Shown: in pieces, positions 16,986-21,229 of the stretch | How the letters are laid out: every line of letters starts with the position of its first letter | Numbering within the stretch: position 1 is the stretch's first letter | NCBI GenBank assembly: GCA_029063275.1 | Contig: JAIDOO010000118.1 | Span: 1 to 21,229, forward strand | From: Clostridia bacterium | GTDB lineage: Bacteria > Bacillota > Clostridia > Christensenellales > Borkfalkiaceae | Length of the DNA stretch: 21,229 nucleotides | Direction of reading: 5' to 3' | The notes under the pieces: model-generated | Seen by the model: the letters and a program-made list of their open reading frames with translations, nothing else | Database searches by the model: none | Told to the model about the DNA's origin: nothing | Made by a program: the position numbers and the translations under genes

Positions 16986-18518
16986 TTAAGCGTGGACTTT
17001 GTTGCAGTGGGGACATACAATTTCCATATCGCCCGTAATTTCGGTGATGTTTCTGAAATACATCTGCGCTTCTTTTTTGCGCTCGGACAACCAGTCGTCA
17101 TCGTCAATCAGCCGCTTGTTCAGACCGCTGATTTTCGTGTACATAAAGGTTTTTTTCGTAGTGGGACAGCGCCCAGTGTGGATTTCCGTACGGCAGGAAC
17201 GGCAGACGTATACGCCGTTTTCAACCGTAAGCTTGTTGTTGCAAAACGGGCAGTCGGTCCGCGCCGTGTCCGCGTAAACCATTGCGCGCAAAACAATCTG
17301 CTGAATCCGCCGGAAGGACTCTATGCTCGTCATACTTACAGGTATTTCGTTTTTGCCGTATTCCTCGAACGGGGTGAACAGGTCGTATTCGTCCGCAGGC
17401 ATATTCTTTTTTACCGTTTCAAGCAGTTCGCCGCCGCATTTCGCAGTGCACGGAATAATTACTGCGGTATATGCGCTTTCCTTTTCTACGCAGAGCGAAA
17501 GAACGTCGAAATTTGCGCACTTGCATTTTTTTAAAGTAAGTTGCCAGCCTTTGAAATCAAAGGACATATTGAGCCGTGAAAAATTGACGGGAAAAGCTTT
17601 GCGGTAAGTGAAATTGAAGTGAGTTACGGCGAATATGCTCAACAGCTCGCAAAAATAAAAATAATTGCTTTGCAGTTTGTCTAAGTCGGCTTTTTTGATT
17701 TCGGCTACCGTGCCGATTTCGTGTGCGGCAAAATATTTCGCAAGCTTATATATTCGGCGGTATTCGCGGTGCATGGATAAAATATTAGTCTTATGCAGTT
17801 TGATTTTGGCGGGACGGTTTTTATTGTTTTTGTAGACGGGCCGTTTAAGCCTCGGGACGATACTGCTCACTATATATTGCAGTTTATTCAGGCACTGCAT
17901 CGAAACGCCGTAAAACGAGTCGAAATTACGGCTGTAACCCGTGTGTAGTTTGCCAAGCGCCAAAAAGTAGTTTAAGTGGTTGACACGTTCCAACAGGTTA
18001 ATTTCGATTGAACGGTTAGTGTAAATCAGCTCTTTTAAAATTCTGAGGTTATTTCTTGCGAAGGTCAGAATATCGTCAACCGTTTTGCAGAAAACCAGAT
18101 TTTCGTAAATCCCGTAGTTGTCGTCGTATGTTTTCGTAAGCAGTTTTGCGGGCTTGATTTCGTTCTTTTTTACGTTTGACCAAAGCTCGCTGTGCGACGC
18201 TATGTGTTGCACTGTATCGCGGTTTATAATCCTCACCGACTCGGTGGGAAGAATTACGTTTTGTTCTTTCAGATGAATGCACGGCTGGGCAAAAATACGT
18301 TTGATTGCAGGCAGTGCGCCCAGTATAACATTCAATTCGGCGTCCAGAGCTTCAAAGCTGAAATCGGGGTCAACCGTAAAGAGGGTAAGCTCGTGGACTA
18401 TCAGATAATCCAACTCAACGTAAAACAGCCGCGGATGCTTTAAAATAAACGGCTCGATTTTTTTATAGTTTTCTATCAGCTTATTAAGCTCCGACTGTTC
18501 CTCTAAGGTTAAATCCAT
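16986..18518 (-). CDS. Zinc-ribbon protein, possible DUF2357/McrC-like partner of the AAA+ gene
   Basis: This 510-aa protein could not be assigned firmly to a family. The first 120 residues are helical and leucine-rich. A stretch at about 130-150 (DNYGIYENLVFCKTVDDI) resembles the conserved YENRF-type segment of DUF2357 proteins, which accompany McrB-like ATPases. The C-terminal part holds a clear zinc ribbon (C423, C426, C439, C442) with C451 nearby, and a last CPHC pair (C502, C505) close to the end. No convincing PD-(D/E)xK nuclease motif was seen, unlike McrC. The start codon lies 6 nt past the stop of the AAA+ gene, and the best ribosome binding site (GAGGA) is inside that gene, so the two are translationally coupled and probably work together. 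A nucleic-acid-binding or adaptor role is plausible. No function can be claimed. Confidence 0.6.
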   Translation of the reverse strand: MDLTLEEQSELNKLIENYKKIEPFILKHPRLFYVELDYLIVHELTLFTVDPDFSFEALDAELNVILGALPAIKRIFAQPCIHLKEQNVILPTESVRIINRDTVQHIASHSELWSNVKKNEIKPAKLLTKTYDDNYGIYENLVFCKTVDDILTFARNNLRILKELIYTNRSIEINLLERVNHLNYFLALGKLHTGYSRNFDSFYGVSMQCLNKLQYIVSSIVPRLKRPVYKNNKNRPAKIKLHKTNILSMHREYRRIYKLAKYFAAHEIGTVAEIKKADLDKLQSNYFYFCELLSIFAVTHFNFTYRKAFPVNFSRLNMSFDFKGWQLTLKKCKCANFDVLSLCVEKESAYTAVIIPCTAKCGGELLETVKKNMPADEYDLFTPFEEYGKNEIPVSMTSIESFRRIQQIVLRAMVYADTARTDCPFCNNKLTVENGVYVCRSCRTEIHTGRCPTTKKTFMYTKISGLNKRLIDDDDWLSERKKEAQMYFRNITEITGDMEIVCPHCNKVHA

Positions 18519-18524
18519 AGGAAG

Positions 18525-21229
18525 TTAGTCCTCGTTCAGTTTGCGGATAAACTCGCTGCACGCGGTAAGTCCCAGTTTATCGAAATCGGCGGCAAGGGCT
18601 TCTTTGTTTTCAACTATTTTATATTCCAGCTTGCACACAACTTTACTTAAAAGTATTTTTTCGACAGCCTCTTTAATAACGCCATCCCTGTCCGTAAAGC
18701 AAGCGCAGTAAATTTTTACAAAGTCTTCCATCTGTCGCAATATACGGTTGCCGAAGGATATGTTGTAGGGAACGAGCAGTTTTTCAACTTTTTGAATTAC
18801 CGTATTGCTTTCCGCGTCGAATTGGAAGCCCGATTTTGCGTTTTCAAAAAGGTTTGTAAGCATATTGTAGTTGATAAACTTGGGCGAAAGCGGTTCGCCG
18901 AAGGACTGGATTTTCGGCGCGCGTTTATTGAAGTTCATAGTCTGGGCGCGGTCGTAAACCTTGTCGCTTATCTCAAAAGTGCTTTCGTCGCGGTTAGCCG
19001 TTCCTATAAACCAAACGTTCGGCGGTATTTTAACGGTATGCCCGTCGGTCAGTGCGGAGTATGTCTTTTTCTCGCCGTTTTCCGTGCGGTATAATTTAAC
19101 GTTCAAAAGCTTTATTTCGCGTTTGTCCTCTTCGTGCTCCATAAGGGAAAGGAAGTCTGAAAAGTAGTACTCTATTCTGCTCAGGTTCATTTCGTCAAGT
19201 ACTATAAAGGTGGGAACGGAAGAATTGAGCTTGGCTTTATATAAGCATTGGGTAAACTTTTTGGGCGTGAAGCATTTGCTGAATTCGTTGTAGTATCCCA
19301 ACAGCTCGTTTTTGTCGCGCCAGGAAGATTCTACTTCGACTATCTCGCAGTTTCCCATAAGCGCTTCGGCAAAAATTTTGGGCAGACTGGTTTTACCCGT
19401 ACCGCTCATACCCTGCAATATAGTCAGCCTCGAAGCGCCGAGTCCCGCAACAAAGGTGGCGATATCTTCAAGCGAGTACGAAAGGTGCAGTCTGCTTTCC
19501 CTCGCGTAATTCACAACAAACCTTACGAGATTAGGAAGGGTGGGCGCAGGGAAAATATTTTCCCATCTTTTTGCAAGATCGCCGTCGTATATCCCCATTT
19601 TGGAATCCAACTCGGTGAAAGCGGGGCACGCGTCGAAATCGGCTTCCGCCACGGGCGATAAGTCCGACGTCGCGCGTTCGCCAAAGGATAACCTTTGGTG
19701 AACGTCCGTCCCAGCGGGTTCGGTTTGCGGTTTTTCAAGGCTGAACTGCTTTCTTACAAGCATTACGATTAAAACTATGAAGCTTGCGATAAACATATAT
19801 ATCGCTTTGGACGTAACGGTATAAGTGTAGTCTTTTGCCAAAAGCGCGGAAACTTCGTAATACTCTAAAATGCTTTCTATATTTTCCGCGTTTATTGCCT
19901 GCGCAATCTTGAAATATATCCCCGAAAGCCCGAAAAGAAGCACGAATACTACGTTTGCGATTGCCGTAATTCTTACAACGTTGCTATATCCGTTGTATTT
20001 GGTGAAAAAGCTTACCAGTGTAAACACGAACAGCGTGCCGGAAGTTACAAGCACCGCAAACAGCACAAACGCAAGTGTCTGCAAGCCCTCGCCCAACTCG
20101 CCGTAGGTAGTCAGAAGCTTATAGCCCGTCATAGCTACGTCGTCCTTAAACGACCCTATCTCGGTGTGGATTTCAATCATATTCAAAAACAGCGAAACAA
20201 AGGTGATAAGGGTAAGTAAAACGACGTATATCAAAGACTCTATCTTTAATTTTTTCGCGCCCTGTGATTGCGCGCCGTCGAGTATGTACTCCACCTTGCC
20301 TTGCACTACCGAAAAGACGGTAAGCACGATAAGCGAACAAATCAGGGGGATATAGCTTACGGTCGAAGAGCTTATTTCGTTCAGATTATTCGAAAAGCAT
20401 ATGCAATATCCCACAATGAAGTAAACCAGCAAAAAAACTACGTTGCCGTAAATATATTGCTTTGATTTTTTCAGATAGACGCCGTCGGATTTAAAAAAGT
20501 ACCGTACGTTTGCTATAAAGAATATCAGACTTGCGAGGAATGCAACAAAGAGGGCTATGAAAGAAACGTATAACGCAATGGGGAAGGACTCTTCCAAAAA
20601 GCTTATAGAAAGCGCTTGAATAAGTTTGTATGATTGGGTTTCGCCTTGGTCGTTGATAACGGAATATAAAGGGATAAAAAATACAATGAATGAAAGTACG
20701 GCGGTCAATATCTGGCAGATAAGTACAATCAGTTTGGTTATAAGAGGATTTTTGACCTTAAATTCCGCCGCCGCGTTTTCGGTTGTTTCTTTATTCGTTA
20801 TCCGTCTGACAACTGCATAAATAAGTTGTGCGGAAGAAATGATTATGCCGATTATTATGCACGCAACCGCGCCCGATTGCAAAAAGTTAAGACCGAAGTG
20901 CAAAAACAGCAGTACCAGATTTAAAAGGATATTATACGGCAGTGAAACAAAAAATGCAATTTTGTTATTTTTTAAAAATATCAGCAATATGCTTAACGCA
21001 GTCAGGGCTAAGCCTATAAAAAAGACTACTGTAAATACGAGGCTGAAATATTGGAACGAAAACAGTTCGTTTCCGAACGTTCCGGTGCTCCATATGGACT
21101 TTCCTCCCCAGTCGGGCGATAGCTTAACAGAATAAACTATTATTCCGAAAATAAGGTTTAAGCAGGACGCCGCCGTAAGTACAATCGCGTCGAAATATTT
21201 TGAATTGAATAATTTTTTATACAGTATCC
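18525..21229 (-). CDS. Polytopic membrane protein fused to an McrB-like AAA+ ATPase (5' end outside window)
   Basis: The frame stays open to the right edge of the window, so about 900 C-terminal residues are visible and the true start lies outside. A TTG at 20987 has no sign of being the start: membrane helices continue upstream of it, and no ATG occurs in the added 80 codons. The visible part has about twelve hydrophobic helices (nt roughly 19745-21200), a short linker, then an AAA+ domain of the McrB/dynein-like type. Walker A is GMSGTGKT (nt 19389-19412) and Walker B is VLDEMN (around 19185-19202). The GTANRDES stretch (around 18979-19005) is followed by SDKVYDRA, as in McrB relatives. In known McrB proteins the N-terminal region is usually a soluble DNA-binding domain; here a large membrane domain takes its place. 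It forms a two-gene unit with the zinc-ribbon gene. A membrane-linked defence or stress role is an inference only. Confidence 0.75.
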   Translation of the reverse strand, partial: ILYKKLFNSKYFDAIVLTAASCLNLIFGIIVYSVKLSPDWGGKSIWSTGTFGNELFSFQYFSLVFTVVFFIGLALTALSILLIFLKNNKIAFFVSLPYNILLNLVLLFLHFGLNFLQSGAVACIIIGIIISSAQLIYAVVRRITNKETTENAAAEFKVKNPLITKLIVLICQILTAVLSFIVFFIPLYSVINDQGETQSYKLIQALSISFLEESFPIALYVSFIALFVAFLASLIFFIANVRYFFKSDGVYLKKSKQYIYGNVVFLLVYFIVGYCICFSNNLNEISSSTVSYIPLICSLIVLTVFSVVQGKVEYILDGAQSQGAKKLKIESLIYVVLLTLITFVSLFLNMIEIHTEIGSFKDDVAMTGYKLLTTYGELGEGLQTLAFVLFAVLVTSGTLFVFTLVSFFTKYNGYSNVVRITAIANVVFVLLFGLSGIYFKIAQAINAENIESILEYYEVSALLAKDYTYTVTSKAIYMFIASFIVLIVMLVRKQFSLEKPQTEPAGTDVHQRLSFGERATSDLSPVAEADFDACPAFTELDSKMGIYDGDLAKRWENIFPAPTLPNLVRFVVNYARESRLHLSYSLEDIATFVAGLGASRLTILQGMSGTGKTSLPKIFAEALMGNCEIVEVESSWRDKNELLGYYNEFSKCFTPKKFTQCLYKAKLNSSVPTFIVLDEMNLSRIEYYFSDFLSLMEHEEDKREIKLLNVKLYRTENGEKKTYSALTDGHTVKIPPNVWFIGTANRDESTFEISDKVYDRAQTMNFNKRAPKIQSFGEPLSPKFINYNMLTNLFENAKSGFQFDAESNTVIQKVEKLLVPYNISFGNRILRQMEDFVKIYCACFTDRDGVIKEAVEKILLSKVVCKLEYKIVENKEALAADFDKLGLTACSEFIRKLNED

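Noticed and set aside
16959..17534. Plus-strand reading frame (191 codons) opposite the zinc-ribbon gene
   Set aside because: It begins in the terminator loop and mirrors the sense gene, whose CxxC pattern and coupled start are much better supported.

Overview
The window reads as a chromosomal segment of a Gram-positive, Clostridia-type gut bacterium, possibly one of the uncultured Christensenellales-like lineages. The grounds are consistent AGGAG-type ribosome binding sites, four lipoproteins with lipobox-like signals, a surface enzyme held by a C-terminal membrane helix with a KKK-rich tail, and a sugar ABC importer without its own ATPase. The lineage is an inference from style, not from a marker gene.

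Left and centre (1-16887, + strand): a fructan (levan/inulin-type) utilisation locus. In order it holds the 3' end of a PfkB-type sugar kinase (probably a fructokinase), a 1177-aa cell-surface GH32 enzyme with CBM66-like domains, a LacI-family regulator overlapping it, an ABC importer (binding lipoprotein plus two permeases), a GH32 lipoprotein with an N-terminal LamG-like domain, two large non-catalytic lipoproteins carrying six related jelly-roll-like modules, and a cytoplasmic GH32 hydrolase. The implied path is: surface lipoproteins capture the polymer, two surface GH32 proteins cut it, the importer takes up fructose oligomers, the cytoplasmic GH32 releases fructose, and the kinase phosphorylates it. 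A perfect-armed 14-bp palindrome at 429-442, just before the first GH32 gene, is a good candidate operator for the LacI protein. Strong hairpins lie at 4965-5009 and 15491-15524. A terminator at 16948-16978 ends the locus.

Right (16986-21229, - strand): a convergent two-gene unit unrelated to sugar use. The upstream gene runs off the right edge. It encodes about twelve membrane helices followed by an McrB-like AAA+ domain. The downstream gene, 6 nt away, encodes a 510-aa protein with zinc-ribbon cysteines and a stretch resembling the DUF2357/McrC-partner group. This pair is the best candidate in the window for an undescribed system: a membrane-embedded relative of McrBC-type conflict systems. 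Its function is not known from sequence.
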